A stretch of 39,115 nt of DNA. It comes from an uncultured Clostridia bacterium (lineage in GTDB: Bacteria; Bacillota; Clostridia; Oscillospirales; Acutalibacteraceae). Each line of letters begins with the position of its first letter. The first letter of the stretch is position 1. This document shows, piece after piece, positions 32,453 to 39,115 of this stretch. The stretch covers positions 1-39,115 of the forward strand of contig CALWIU010000079.1 of assembly GCA_944380845.1 (NCBI GenBank), read 5' to 3'. The notes under the pieces were generated by a model that saw nothing but the letters and a program-made list of their open reading frames with translations, had not been told where the DNA came from and searched no databases. A program made the translations under genes and the position numbers.

Positions 32453-33544
32453 GTGAAACAATACAAAGTCGGCGTTATTGGTGCGACGGGCATGGTGGGT
32501 CAGCGCTTTTTGACCATTCTGGAAAACCATCCCAACTTCACCGTTGCCGCTCTTGCTGCTTCGGGTCGTTCCGCCGGTAAGACCTATGAGCAGGCGGTCG
32601 GCAGCCGCTGGGCGATGACGGTTCCCATGCCGGAAAAGTACAAGGATATGATCGTGCTTGACGCGGAAAATGATGTGGAAAAAATCGCTTCGGCGGTGGA
32701 TTTTGTGTTTTGCGCAGTCAATTTGTCCAAAGACGAGACAAAAGCTCTTGAGCTGAAATATGCCAAAGCGGAATGCCCCGTTATGTCCAACAACAGCGCC
32801 AACCGCTTTACCGACGATGTGCCGATGATCATTCCCGAGATCAACCCCGAGCACGCCGCTGTGATCGAGGCGCAGCGAAAACGGTTGGGTACTAAGCGTG
32901 GATTTATCTCCGTCAAATCCAACTGCTCGCTTCAGAGCTATGTACCCGCCCTGTATCCTCTGGATCGGGAATTCGGCGTAAAAGATGTGCTTGTTTGTAC
33001 CTATCAGGCGATTTCCGGCGCAGGAAAAACTTTTGAAAGATGGCCGGAAATGATCGATAATGTCAATCCCTATATCGGCGGAGAAGAGGAAAAATCGGAA
33101 AGAGAACCGCTCAAGATCTGGGGTCAGGTAAAAGACGGCAAAATCGAGCTGTCCCATCGCCCGAACTTTACGGCGCAGTGCCTGCGTGTCCCGGTCAGCG
33201 ACGGTCATATGGCTGCCGTGTTTGTCCGCTTTGAAAAGAAGCCGACCAAAGAGCAGATCCTTTCCGTTTGGCAGTCCTTTGAGGGAAAACCGCAGCAGCT
33301 GAAACTGCCGACGGCGCCCGAGCATTTTATTCACTATTATGAAGAAAACGATATGCCTCAAACAAAGCTTTGCCGCGACCTTGACAAAGGCATGGCGATC
33401 CATGTCGGCAGACTCCGCGAAGATTCGCAGTATGATTACAAGTTTGTCTGCCTGTCCCATAATACGCTGCGCGGCGCAGCCGGCGGTGCGGTTCTGATGG
33501 CGGAACTGCTCTGTGAAGAAGGATATATCGACAATAAGGAGTAA
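32453..33544 (+). CDS. asd: Aspartate-semialdehyde dehydrogenase (archaeal/fungal-type)
   Basis: 363 residues. It reduces aspartyl phosphate to aspartate semialdehyde with NADPH, at the branch to lysine/DAP, threonine and methionine. The N-terminal nucleotide-binding motif is GATGMVGQRF. The catalytic Cys158 sits in KSNCSLQSYVPALYPL, which fits the long archaeal/fungal-type Asd rather than the E. coli or Bacillus types. AISGAGKTF, and His in the C-terminal half, follow. The start is GTG at 32453 with GGAGG 7 bp upstream; no ATG fits. dapA starts 5 bp after its stop, so they form an operon. Confidence 0.96.
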   Translation: MKQYKVGVIGATGMVGQRFLTILENHPNFTVAALAASGRSAGKTYEQAVGSRWAMTVPMPEKYKDMIVLDAENDVEKIASAVDFVFCAVNLSKDETKALELKYAKAECPVMSNNSANRFTDDVPMIIPEINPEHAAVIEAQRKRLGTKRGFISVKSNCSLQSYVPALYPLDREFGVKDVLVCTYQAISGAGKTFERWPEMIDNVNPYIGGEEEKSEREPLKIWGQVKDGKIELSHRPNFTAQCLRVPVSDGHMAAVFVRFEKKPTKEQILSVWQSFEGKPQQLKLPTAPEHFIHYYEENDMPQTKLCRDLDKGMAIHVGRLREDSQYDYKFVCLSHNTLRGAAGGAVLMAELLCEEGYIDNKE

Positions 33545-33549
33545 TCATT

Positions 33550-34437
33550 ATGAAGAAGCCTGTTTTTGTCGGCGCGGGCGTTGCGATTATCACGCCCTTT
33601 ACAGAAGACAATAAGATCAACTATCCGAAGCTGGAAGAGCTGATCAATTATCAGATCGACAACGGCACCGACGCCATTGTCATCTGCGGCACCACCGGCG
33701 AAAGCCCGTGCCTCGATCATGCAGAACACAGCGAAGCCATTCGTTTCGCCGTGCAGGTCACCAATCACCGCGTTCCCGTCATTGCGGGAACCGGCAGCAA
33801 CGATACCGCATACGGCATTCGCCTGTCCAACGAGGCGGAAAAAGCCGGCGTAGACGGTCTGTTGATGGTCACCCCCTATTACAACAAGACCAGCCAGGCA
33901 GGTCTGATTAAGCATTATTCGACCATTGCCGCCAATGTCAGCACGCCGATCATCCTTTATAATGTGCCCAGCCGCACCGGCGTCAATATTTTGCCGGCAA
34001 CCTACAAGGCGTTAAGCGAATTGCCGCTGATCAACGCCGTGAAAGAGGCCAACGGCAACATCGCTTCGGTTGCGGAAACGATCAGCCTTTGCGGGGATGA
34101 ACTGAATGTATATTCCGGCAACGACGATCAGATTCTGCCCATTGTCGCGCTGGGCGGACAGGGCGTGATCTCCGTGCTGTCCCATGTCGCCCCCCGTCAG
34201 ACCCACGATATGGTCATGGAATACAAAAAGGGCAATGTCGAAAAAGCACGGCAATTGCAAATCGAATACTTTGATCTTTGCAAAGATCTGTTCTGCGATG
34301 TCAACCCGATTCCCGTCAAAGCTGCCATGAATATGATGGGCTGGGATGTCGGTGAATGCCGCCTGCCGCTGACCGGCCTGAGTGAAGCGAACGCACAGAA
34401 GCTGCGCGCAACGCTGGCACGGCACGGGCTGGTTTGA
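33550..34437 (+). CDS. dapA: 4-Hydroxy-tetrahydrodipicolinate synthase
   Basis: 295 residues. It condenses aspartate semialdehyde with pyruvate, the first committed step of lysine/DAP synthesis. Seen: AIITPF, the substrate motif CGTTGESP, ILYNVPSRTG with the catalytic Tyr, and Schiff-base Lys at about residue 165 in NAVKEANG. The length is normal. It is translated right after asd (5-bp gap). A terminator-like hairpin and 125 bp separate it from dapB. Confidence 0.98.
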   Translation: MKKPVFVGAGVAIITPFTEDNKINYPKLEELINYQIDNGTDAIVICGTTGESPCLDHAEHSEAIRFAVQVTNHRVPVIAGTGSNDTAYGIRLSNEAEKAGVDGLLMVTPYYNKTSQAGLIKHYSTIAANVSTPIILYNVPSRTGVNILPATYKALSELPLINAVKEANGNIASVAETISLCGDELNVYSGNDDQILPIVALGGQGVISVLSHVAPRQTHDMVMEYKKGNVEKARQLQIEYFDLCKDLFCDVNPIPVKAAMNMMGWDVGECRLPLTGLSEANAQKLRATLARHGLV

Positions 34438-34464
34438 GCAGCGCACGATCTGATTGAAAATCAG

Positions 34465-34515
34465 AATCCCGTGGGGAGGTCCTGCTTTTTCGGCGGCTTT
34501 TCCCCCGGGATTTTT
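34465..34515 (+). terminator. Imperfect terminator/attenuator hairpin between dapA and dapB
   Basis: AATCCCGTGGGG pairs, with mismatches, with TTCCCCCGGGATT, followed by TTTTTATT. A smaller CTGATT/AATCAG stem precedes it. It probably reduces read-through from dapA into dapB. A possible -10 (TATATA) lies about 25 bp before dapB, but its -35 is weak. Confidence 0.6.
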
Positions 34516-34562
34516 ATTCATCATTTGGACTGGTATATAGAAATTGGAAAGGAAGTAAAACC

Positions 34563-35315
34563 ATGATAAAGGTTATTCTCAGCGGCATTTGCGGGCATAT
34601 GGGCGCCGCCATCTGCAAAGTAGCACAGGAACGGGACGATTTTCAAATTGTCGCCGGTGTGGATATCAATGAAAGCACCGACAAGGGCTTTCCGGTGTTT
34701 GCCGATTTTACCGAACTGGCCGTCAAGGGCGATGTGATCGTGGATTTTTCCCACCCCAGCGTTCTGGCGGGACTGTTGGATTACGCGGTCAAAACCGGCA
34801 CGCCGGCGGTTTTGGCAACCACCGGTTATTCCGAAGAACAGGAAAAAATGGTAGATGAAGCTGCCAAACAGGTTCCGATTTTCCGCGCCACCAATTTTTC
34901 CATCGGCGTCAATCTGCTGGCGCAGCTTGCCACGATTTGCGCGCGGGTTCTGGGCGATCAATTTGACATCGAGATCGTCGAGGCGCACCACAACCAGAAA
35001 CTGGACGCGCCCAGCGGCACGGCAAAAACCCTTGCCAAGGCGGTCGAAGCCGGGCTTTCCTATGAACCGGAGTATGTCTATGAGCGGGAAAGCCGCCGTG
35101 AAAAGCGGCACAGCCACGAAATCGGAATGCACTCGATCCGGGGCGGCACCATCGTCGGCGAACACGAGATCATTTTTGCCGGCCGTGATGAAATTGTCAC
35201 CATCAGCCATTCCGCCCGCTCAAAAGAGGTTTTCGCCGTCGGCGCGCTGAACGCCGCTGCGTTTATCATCAAGCAGGAGCCGGGACGCTACTCCATGCCG
35301 GATATGATCGGCTAA
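34563..35315 (+). CDS. dapB: 4-Hydroxy-tetrahydrodipicolinate reductase
   Basis: 250 residues. NAD(P)H-dependent second step of the DAP pathway. It has an N-terminal Rossmann motif (ILSGICGHMGAAIC), VDFSHP, TTGYSEEQ and the catalytic signature EAHHNQKLDAPSGTA with the paired His and Lys. GAAAGGAAG precedes the ATG. It follows asd-dapA, with 21 bp to the HD-domain gene downstream. Confidence 0.97.
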   Translation: MIKVILSGICGHMGAAICKVAQERDDFQIVAGVDINESTDKGFPVFADFTELAVKGDVIVDFSHPSVLAGLLDYAVKTGTPAVLATTGYSEEQEKMVDEAAKQVPIFRATNFSIGVNLLAQLATICARVLGDQFDIEIVEAHHNQKLDAPSGTAKTLAKAVEAGLSYEPEYVYERESRREKRHSHEIGMHSIRGGTIVGEHEIIFAGRDEIVTISHSARSKEVFAVGALNAAAFIIKQEPGRYSMPDMIG

Positions 35316-35336
35316 ACCAGAAAGAAGGCTTGCAGA

Positions 35337-35912
35337 ATGACCCGCCAGGACGCGATTGCGATTTTACAAAAATACAACAAGGAGCCTTTTCACATCCAAC
35401 ACGCGCTGACCGTGGGCGGCACGCTGCGGTATTTTGCCGCGCAGATGGGCGAAGACGCCGATTACTGGGAAATCGTCGGCATTTTGCACGATGTGGATTT
35501 TGAATTATACCCCGATCGGCACTGTGTGAAAGCCGTTGAACTGCTTCAGGAAAACGGCGTGGGCAACGACATCATTCACAGCGTCTGTTCCCATGGCTGG
35601 GGCATTGTCAGTGAGGTTGCGCCGGTTCATCCGATGGAAAAAGTGCTGTTTGCGGTGGATGAGTTGACCGGACTGATTGGGGCAGCGGCAAAAATGCGGC
35701 CATCCAAAAGCTGCAAGGATATGGAAGTTTCCAGCCTGAAAAAGAAGTTCAAAGATAAAAAGTTTGCTGCCGGCTGCTCGCGCGATGTCATTCGCAAGGG
35801 CTCCGAGCTCATGGGCGTGGAATTGGACGAGCTGTTCGTCCAAACGCTGGAAGCGATGGCGGCGTGTGAAGACGCGGTGCGGGAAGAAACCGCAACGCTC
35901 TGCGGCGCCTGA
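35337..35912 (+). CDS. HD-domain phosphohydrolase-like protein
   Basis: 191 residues. The metal-binding HD pattern is visible: His in PFHIQHAL, the HD pair in GILHDVDFE, His in VCSHGW and Asp in FAVDELTG. Such proteins hydrolyse phosphoesters or nucleotides, and the substrate cannot be told. Family members of this short type are often annotated simply as HDIG-domain proteins. AGAAGG lies 9 bp before the ATG. It is likely co-transcribed with dapB and ends at a terminator. No direct link to lysine synthesis is evident. Confidence 0.88.
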   Translation: MTRQDAIAILQKYNKEPFHIQHALTVGGTLRYFAAQMGEDADYWEIVGILHDVDFELYPDRHCVKAVELLQENGVGNDIIHSVCSHGWGIVSEVAPVHPMEKVLFAVDELTGLIGAAAKMRPSKSCKDMEVSSLKKKFKDKKFAAGCSRDVIRKGSELMGVELDELFVQTLEAMAACEDAVREETATLCGA

Positions 35913-35971
35913 ATAGGCAGAAACCGCCCTGCTGTACAAAAGCGCGGAACACGAAAAACAAAAACACCAAA

Positions 35972-36014
35972 GGAACCCCGCAAGCTGCTTTTGCTTCCTT
36001 GCGGAGGTTCTTTT
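35972..36014 (+). terminator. Terminator of the dapB-HD operon
   Basis: GAACCCCGCAAG pairs with CTTGCGGAGGTTC (one bulge) around a T-rich loop, followed by TTTT. The stretch 36015-36088 contains nothing recognisable. Confidence 0.75.
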
Positions 36015-36088
36015 GCTTTCGTGCTTTTCTGCGCAGACTTTCCCCCTGTCCGTGTAAAAAAGTTTTCCGCGCTTTTTGTTTTTTTGGC

Positions 36089-36117
36089 TTGCATTTTGTC
36101 TGCCGGTGATGTATACT
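36089..36117 (+). promoter_or_regulatory. Sigma-A promoter of the VUT transporter-SDR operon
   Basis: TTGCAT (36089-36094), a 17-bp spacer, TATACT (36112-36117). The start near 36124 gives a leader of about 180 nt, unusually long for this window and full of RNA structure. Confidence 0.75.
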
Positions 36118-36147
36118 AACATTTGTCTTGCGGCACGCCCGCAGGAC

Positions 36148-36186
36148 CGACAGTTCGTTTGCACCATCCTGTCGCAAAACAAAACC
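36148..36186 (+). promoter_or_regulatory. Candidate preQ1-I riboswitch aptamer
   Basis: Stem GACAG (36149-36153) with CTGUC (36169-36173) is followed by the A-rich tail GCAAAACAAAACC. After the 5' strand comes UUC, as in the GGUUC of preQ1-I aptamers. GUUU (36157-36160) can pair with AAAC in the tail to form the H-type pseudoknot. The loop GCACCAUC has the A/C-rich character of the ligand pocket. Size, A-tail and gene context fit, but several consensus positions differ and a competing CAGGA/TCCTG stem exists. This is a by-eye fit and not certain. Confidence 0.5.
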
Positions 36187-36212
36187 AGGGCTGCTTTATG
36201 GAATCATGAAAA

Positions 36213-36255
36213 AAAAGCGGCTTTGCTTCTTTGGGCAAAGCGCTTTTCTTTTTTC
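36213..36255 (+). terminator. Leader terminator 1 upstream of the VUT transporter gene
   Basis: AAAGCGG-CTTTGC pairs with GCAAAG-CGCTTT (one bulged G), followed by TCTTTTTT. It lies within the leader, before the start codon. Confidence 0.8.
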
Positions 36256-36258
36256 GGC

Positions 36259-36282
36259 AGCTCGGGTTTCCGAGCTTTTTTT
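36259..36282 (+). terminator. Leader terminator 2 upstream of the VUT transporter gene
   Basis: AGCTCGG-GTTT-CCGAGCT followed by a T-run. It lies 20 bp before the ATG at 36303. Two complete terminators in series ahead of a start codon mean expression depends on antitermination or read-through. Confidence 0.85.
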
Positions 36283-36302
36283 ATTTTTCGGGAGGTCCTT
36301 TT

Positions 36303-37067
36303 ATGAGTCAGGAAAAAACAAACCGTCTTTTCGCCGCGCTGCGGCAGGAAGGGAAAAAGACAGCGCTGCTTCTTCGCTGTGTCCCTTCGCCGGTGGTCGC
36401 GCTGTTTACCGTGGGCGTTGTCTGTATGAACCTGCTCGCCAACAAAACACTGGTTCAGACCGATTATTTGGCGCTGGACGGCGGTATTTTGCTTTCGTGG
36501 CTTGCATTTTTGTGTATGGACATGATTACCCGGCATTTCGGCGCAGGCGCGGCGAACCGCATCACCTTTTTTGCCGCAGGCGTCAATTTGCTGACGAGTC
36601 TGATTTTTTTCATTGCCGGTTCGATCCCCTCATCCGCCGACGATTACAGCGCGCTGGACGGAATCCTGCGCGGCACATGGTTTATTTTGCTGAGCAGCAC
36701 CATCGCGTTCCTGGTTTCCGGCGTCATCAACAACCTGCTGAACGCCGCCATCGGACGGCTTTTCCGCAAAAATCCCAACGGCAAGCTGGCTTTTGCCGCC
36801 CGCTCCTATTTTTCGACCTTCATCGGGCAATTTGCCGATAATCTGCTTTTTGCGCTTCTGGTTTTCCGCCTGTTCGCGCCGATTTTCTGGGATGGCTTTT
36901 CCTGGACCATTCCCCAGTGCCTGATGTGCGCGCTGACCGGCGCAGTCGCGGAACTGCTGATGGAAGTCCTGTTCTCCCCCATCGGATACCGGGTCACCAA
37001 ACGCTGGCAGGAACTGGGCGTCGGAAAGGAATATTTTGACTTTATCAAAAAGGAGAAAAACCAATGA
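36303..37067 (+). CDS. VUT-family (YhhQ-like) queuosine precursor transporter
   Basis: 254 residues with about six membrane helices. It matches the VUT/COG1738 family, whose E. coli member YhhQ imports the queuosine precursors preQ0 and preQ1. Family traits: VCMNLLANKTL in TM1, LSWLAFLCMDMITRHFGAGA, and SYFSTFIGQFADNLLFALLVF, corresponding to the conserved ST..GQ..D motif. ATG 36303 has GGGAGG 7 bp upstream. The frame stays open further upstream but would run through both leader terminators. Expression is probably controlled by the structured leader. The stop overlaps the SDR start by 4 bp. Confidence 0.9.
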   Translation: MSQEKTNRLFAALRQEGKKTALLLRCVPSPVVALFTVGVVCMNLLANKTLVQTDYLALDGGILLSWLAFLCMDMITRHFGAGAANRITFFAAGVNLLTSLIFFIAGSIPSSADDYSALDGILRGTWFILLSSTIAFLVSGVINNLLNAAIGRLFRKNPNGKLAFAARSYFSTFIGQFADNLLFALLVFRLFAPIFWDGFSWTIPQCLMCALTGAVAELLMEVLFSPIGYRVTKRWQELGVGKEYFDFIKKEKNQ

Positions 37068-37714
37068 AGGTTCTTTTGACCGGCTCGAGCGGCGGGATCG
37101 GACAAGCCGTAGCGCGGCGCTTTCTTGCCGCCGGCCACCAGGTGATCGGCATCGACCGGGAAGCCGCTGCTGTTTTTGCACCGAACTATACCCATATACA
37201 AAGGGACATCCGCTCTCCGGAACTGCCGGAAATTACCGATGTTGAAATTTTGATCAACTGCGCCGGGACACAGAACGAAGACGACATCGATATCAACCTG
37301 AAAGCGCTGATTCGCGTGACGGAAAAATATGGTTTGCAGCCTGCCATCCGGTCAATTTTACACATCGGTTCGGCTTCCGGCCATACCGGATCGGAATTTC
37401 CCGAATACTGCGCCAGCAAAGGGGGCGTCATCGCCTATACAAAAAATACCGCCCTGCGGGCGGCAGCGTTCGGCGCGACCTGTAACAGTCTGGATCCCGG
37501 CGGCGTTCGCACCGAATTGAACGCGCCGGTGATGAATGAACCGACTCTGTGGGCAAAAATCATGGATGAAACACCGCTTCGCCGATGGGCAGAGCCGGAA
37601 GAAATTGCGGAATGGGCGTTTTTTTTGACGGTGGTCAATCGGTTTTGCACCGGACAAAGCATCATTGTGGACGGCGGCGAAGCCATCAACAGCCGCTTTA
37701 TCTGGACGGAATGA
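37064..37714 (+). CDS. Short-chain dehydrogenase/reductase (SDR)
   Basis: 216 residues, classical SDR. The cofactor motif is TGSSGGIG (residues ~6-13), followed by NCAG. The catalytic Ser is in GSASGH and YxxxK in YCASK, followed by DPGGVRTEL and IIVDGGEA. The protein is shorter than the usual ~250 residues, with a compact middle section. It is translationally coupled to the transporter gene (ATGA overlap), so it should respond to the same leader. The substrate is unknown. A role linked to pteridine-like or queuosine precursors is only suggested by context. Confidence 0.92.
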   Translation: MKVLLTGSSGGIGQAVARRFLAAGHQVIGIDREAAAVFAPNYTHIQRDIRSPELPEITDVEILINCAGTQNEDDIDINLKALIRVTEKYGLQPAIRSILHIGSASGHTGSEFPEYCASKGGVIAYTKNTALRAAAFGATCNSLDPGGVRTELNAPVMNEPTLWAKIMDETPLRRWAEPEEIAEWAFFLTVVNRFCTGQSIIVDGGEAINSRFIWTE

Positions 37715-37716
37715 TA

Positions 37717-38793
37717 TCAGTTCCTGTCCTCCTGCAATCCCGCGGGAGGATTTTTTTTGCTTTCGGCGCTTGCCGCATGACCGACATCGGTCACGATCCG
37801 ATACCCGGCGGCGGCGACGCGTTTTTTCAAAAGCGCCAGATTTTTTGCTTCTTCTGTGCCGCCAACCAGTTTGTTTTCATACAGAGAATAATTTTTCTTT
37901 GCCAGCGGCGGGGACAGATTGGGCATCAGCACATTCGCACCGACGCGCAAGCCATCCATCTGCCCTTCCGGCGACAGGGTGCCCAGCGCGGTGGTGGCAG
38001 GCAGCAAAGCTTCGGGGAACAGCAATCGCAGGATGGACAGCACCCGGAGCGTCAGCGCGACGCTGCCATCCGGGAAACCGGCAAAGGGGGTATTCGGCGC
38101 ATGGATGAACGGCCCGACGCCGATCATATCCGGCTGCAACTTCCACAGGAAACGAAAATCGGCAATCAGGTTGTCGGCAGTCTGAAAGGGTGAACCGATC
38201 ATCATCCCTGCGCCGACCTGATAGCCCAGCTCTTTCAGATCCCAAAGACAGCGTTTTCGGTTTTGCGGATCCATTTCCGAGGGGTGAAGCCGATGATAGT
38301 GACCGTCATCCGCCGTTTCATGACGAAGCAGATACCGGTCTGCACCGGCGCGGCGCAGCAGACGATAGCTTTCACGGCTGCGCTCGCCCACCGACAGGGT
38401 CACCGCACAATCGGGATATGTTTCCTTGACGCGGCTAACCAGACGGCAAAGCCGGTCGTCTGTCCAGAAAGCGTCTTCCCCGCCCTGAAAAACAAAGGTA
38501 CGGAAGCCGAGCAGATAGCCTTTTTCACAACAGGACAGGATCTGTTCATCCTCGAGCCGGTAGCGGGTAACGGCAGCGTTCGACCGGCGAATGCCGCAGT
38601 ACAGGCAGTCGTTTTTACAGATATTGGTAAACTCGATCAAGCCGCGGATAAAGACCCGGTCGCCGTACACAGCGCGCCGCGTTTGATCGGCCAGCTGCGC
38701 AAGATCAGGATCGCCCTGTTGCAGCAAAAAGACCCAATCCCGATCGGGCAGGTCATGATTGGTTATCAGCGCATCGATCAGCGGGGATGGCAA
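37717..38793 (-). CDS. hydE: [FeFe]-hydrogenase H-cluster maturation radical SAM enzyme HydE
   Basis: 358 residues. It takes part in building the dithiomethylamine-bridged di-iron H-cluster. The radical SAM cluster motif is NICKNDCLYCGIR (Cys59, 63, 66), preceded by the HydE-typical VFIRGLIEFTN. Then come TFVFQGGED, LRHETADDGHYHRLHP, GAGMMIGSPFQT and GPFIHAPNTPF. The start is assigned to TTG 38793: AAGAAGG lies 8 bp upstream and the resulting MPSPLIDAL... and length match known HydE. The open frame continues to 39009 but crosses promoter sequences. hydF, hydG and a hydrogenase gene are not in the window. It is convergent with the SDR gene, with 2 bp between stops. Confidence 0.94.
   Translation of the reverse strand: MPSPLIDALITNHDLPDRDWVFLLQQGDPDLAQLADQTRRAVYGDRVFIRGLIEFTNICKNDCLYCGIRRSNAAVTRYRLEDEQILSCCEKGYLLGFRTFVFQGGEDAFWTDDRLCRLVSRVKETYPDCAVTLSVGERSRESYRLLRRAGADRYLLRHETADDGHYHRLHPSEMDPQNRKRCLWDLKELGYQVGAGMMIGSPFQTADNLIADFRFLWKLQPDMIGVGPFIHAPNTPFAGFPDGSVALTLRVLSILRLLFPEALLPATTALGTLSPEGQMDGLRVGANVLMPNLSPPLAKKNYSLYENKLVGGTEEAKNLALLKKRVAAAGYRIVTDVGHAASAESKKNPPAGLQEDRN
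37727..37758 (+). terminator. Terminator of the VUT-SDR operon, embedded in the 3' end of hydE
   Basis: TCCTCC (37727-37732) pairs with GGAGGA (37745-37750), with inner GC pairs, followed by eight Ts. It lies wholly inside the last ~14 codons of hydE on the opposite strand. Confidence 0.75.
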
Positions 38794-38880
38794 AAAACAG
38801 CCCTTCTTTCTGACAAATACCAGACGGACGCGGACAGCGTTTTCCGCGCCGCGTCTCTGAGATAATGATATTCTATGTTC

Positions 38881-38886
38881 AGTATA
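38881..38886 (-). promoter_or_regulatory. Extended -10 promoter element of hydE
   Basis: Minus-strand TGCTATACT is an extended -10 (TGn plus TATACT). The -35 region is poor. The start near 38874 gives a leader of about 80 nt to TTG 38793. Confidence 0.5.
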
Positions 38887-38962
38887 GCACACAAGCAGCA
38901 TGGGGAAAAGTCTTTTTCTCAAGAATCTGTCAAAAAGAATCGGATTTTTTTTGATTTGCCCC

Positions 38963-38991
38963 TTGACATTCGCCTTCCGGCAGGCTATAAT
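38963..38991 (+). promoter_or_regulatory. Consensus promoter of tRNA-Leu
   Basis: Perfect TTGACA (38963-38968), a 17-bp spacer, perfect TATAAT (38986-38991). This strength is expected for a stable RNA gene. Confidence 0.9.
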
Positions 38992-39026
38992 AAAAAAGCT
39001 GTTTGACACAGGTCAGCAGTTTCCAT

Positions 39027-39113
39027 GCGGATGTGGCGGAATTGGCAGACGCGCTAGATTCAGGTTCTAGTGAAAGCAATTTCATATGGGTTCAAGTCCC
39101 TTCATCCGCACCA
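39027..39113 (+). tRNA. tRNA-Leu (anticodon CAG)
   Basis: 87 nt including encoded CCA. Acceptor stem GCGGATG pairs with CATCCGC. Anticodon stem CTAGA pairs with TCTAG around loop TTCAGGT (anticodon CAG, reads CUG). The long variable arm (GTGAAAGCAATTTCAT) is typical of class II tRNA-Leu. The T-loop is GGTTCAAGTCC. Confidence 0.97.
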
Positions 39114-39115
39114 TA

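Noticed and set aside
36128-36841. 237-codon plus-strand frame overlapping the VUT leader and gene
   Set aside because: It would be translated through two intrinsic terminators and lies out of frame with the clear transporter sequence.
38794-39009. N-terminal extension of hydE
   Set aside because: The extra 72 codons cross the extended -10 of hydE and the promoter of the tRNA gene, and do not resemble HydE. TTG 38793 has a ribosome binding site and gives the family length.

Overview
The window looks like a chromosomal segment of an anaerobic, low-to-medium GC Firmicute of class Clostridia, probably an Oscillospirales/Ruminococcaceae-type gut bacterium. This rests on gene content (pyruvate phosphate dikinase, the [FeFe]-hydrogenase maturase HydE, an archaeal-type Asd), GGAGG-type ribosome binding sites, consensus sigma-A promoters with 17-bp spacers, and a secreted protein with Cys-x-x-Cys-Gly repeats of a kind common in gut Clostridia. 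The assignment is inference. I see no phage, CRISPR array, rRNA or transposase, so most of the window is core genome.

Layout. 1-1771 (-) is the 5' part of a large secreted repeat protein. 2150-4783 (-) is ppdK with its own promoter and terminator. 4957-7080 (-) is a DUF1292 gene followed by a cytoplasmic GH2 glycosidase. It is transcribed divergently from 7248-9535 (+), hflX and an SDR-type epimerase. 9696-11468 (+) is a CDF metal transporter plus a HAD hydrolase. A 426-bp gene-free stretch (11469-11894) holds duplicated hairpins and copy A of an intergenic repeat. 11895-16643 (-) is an envelope group: a GH18 lipoprotein, a DUF2079 membrane protein and a DacF-like protein whose active site is lost. 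Next come a metallophosphoesterase (+), an iron-type alcohol dehydrogenase (-), an RluA pseudouridine synthase with a DUF308 protein (+), a DUF815 ATPase and a nitroreductase (-), and a heterodimeric ABC exporter (22111-26000, +). Repeat copy B and a MATE exporter follow. 27814-32274 (-) holds a ceramidase-like hydrolase, yajC, tgt and queA. 32453-35912 (+) is the lysine/diaminopimelate set asd-dapA-dapB plus an HD-domain gene. 36089-37714 (+) is a VUT-family queuosine-precursor transporter with a long attenuator leader, overlapped by an SDR gene. hydE (-) and a tRNA-Leu (+) close the window.

Themes. (1) Queuosine: queA and tgt install the modified base in tRNA. A few kb away, a probable queuosine-precursor importer sits behind a leader with two tandem terminators and a preQ1-I-like pseudoknot candidate. 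(2) Envelope: a D,D-carboxypeptidase homologue lacking the SxxK serine and lysine overlaps a DUF2079 gene and lies near a GH18 lipoprotein. (3) An intergenic element of about 195 bp occurs twice, 14.5 kb apart. One copy sits between two identical 26-bp terminator hairpins, as if it had inserted into a bidirectional terminator and duplicated it. The least explained signals are the intergenic element, the inactive DacF homologue, and the transporter-SDR operon.
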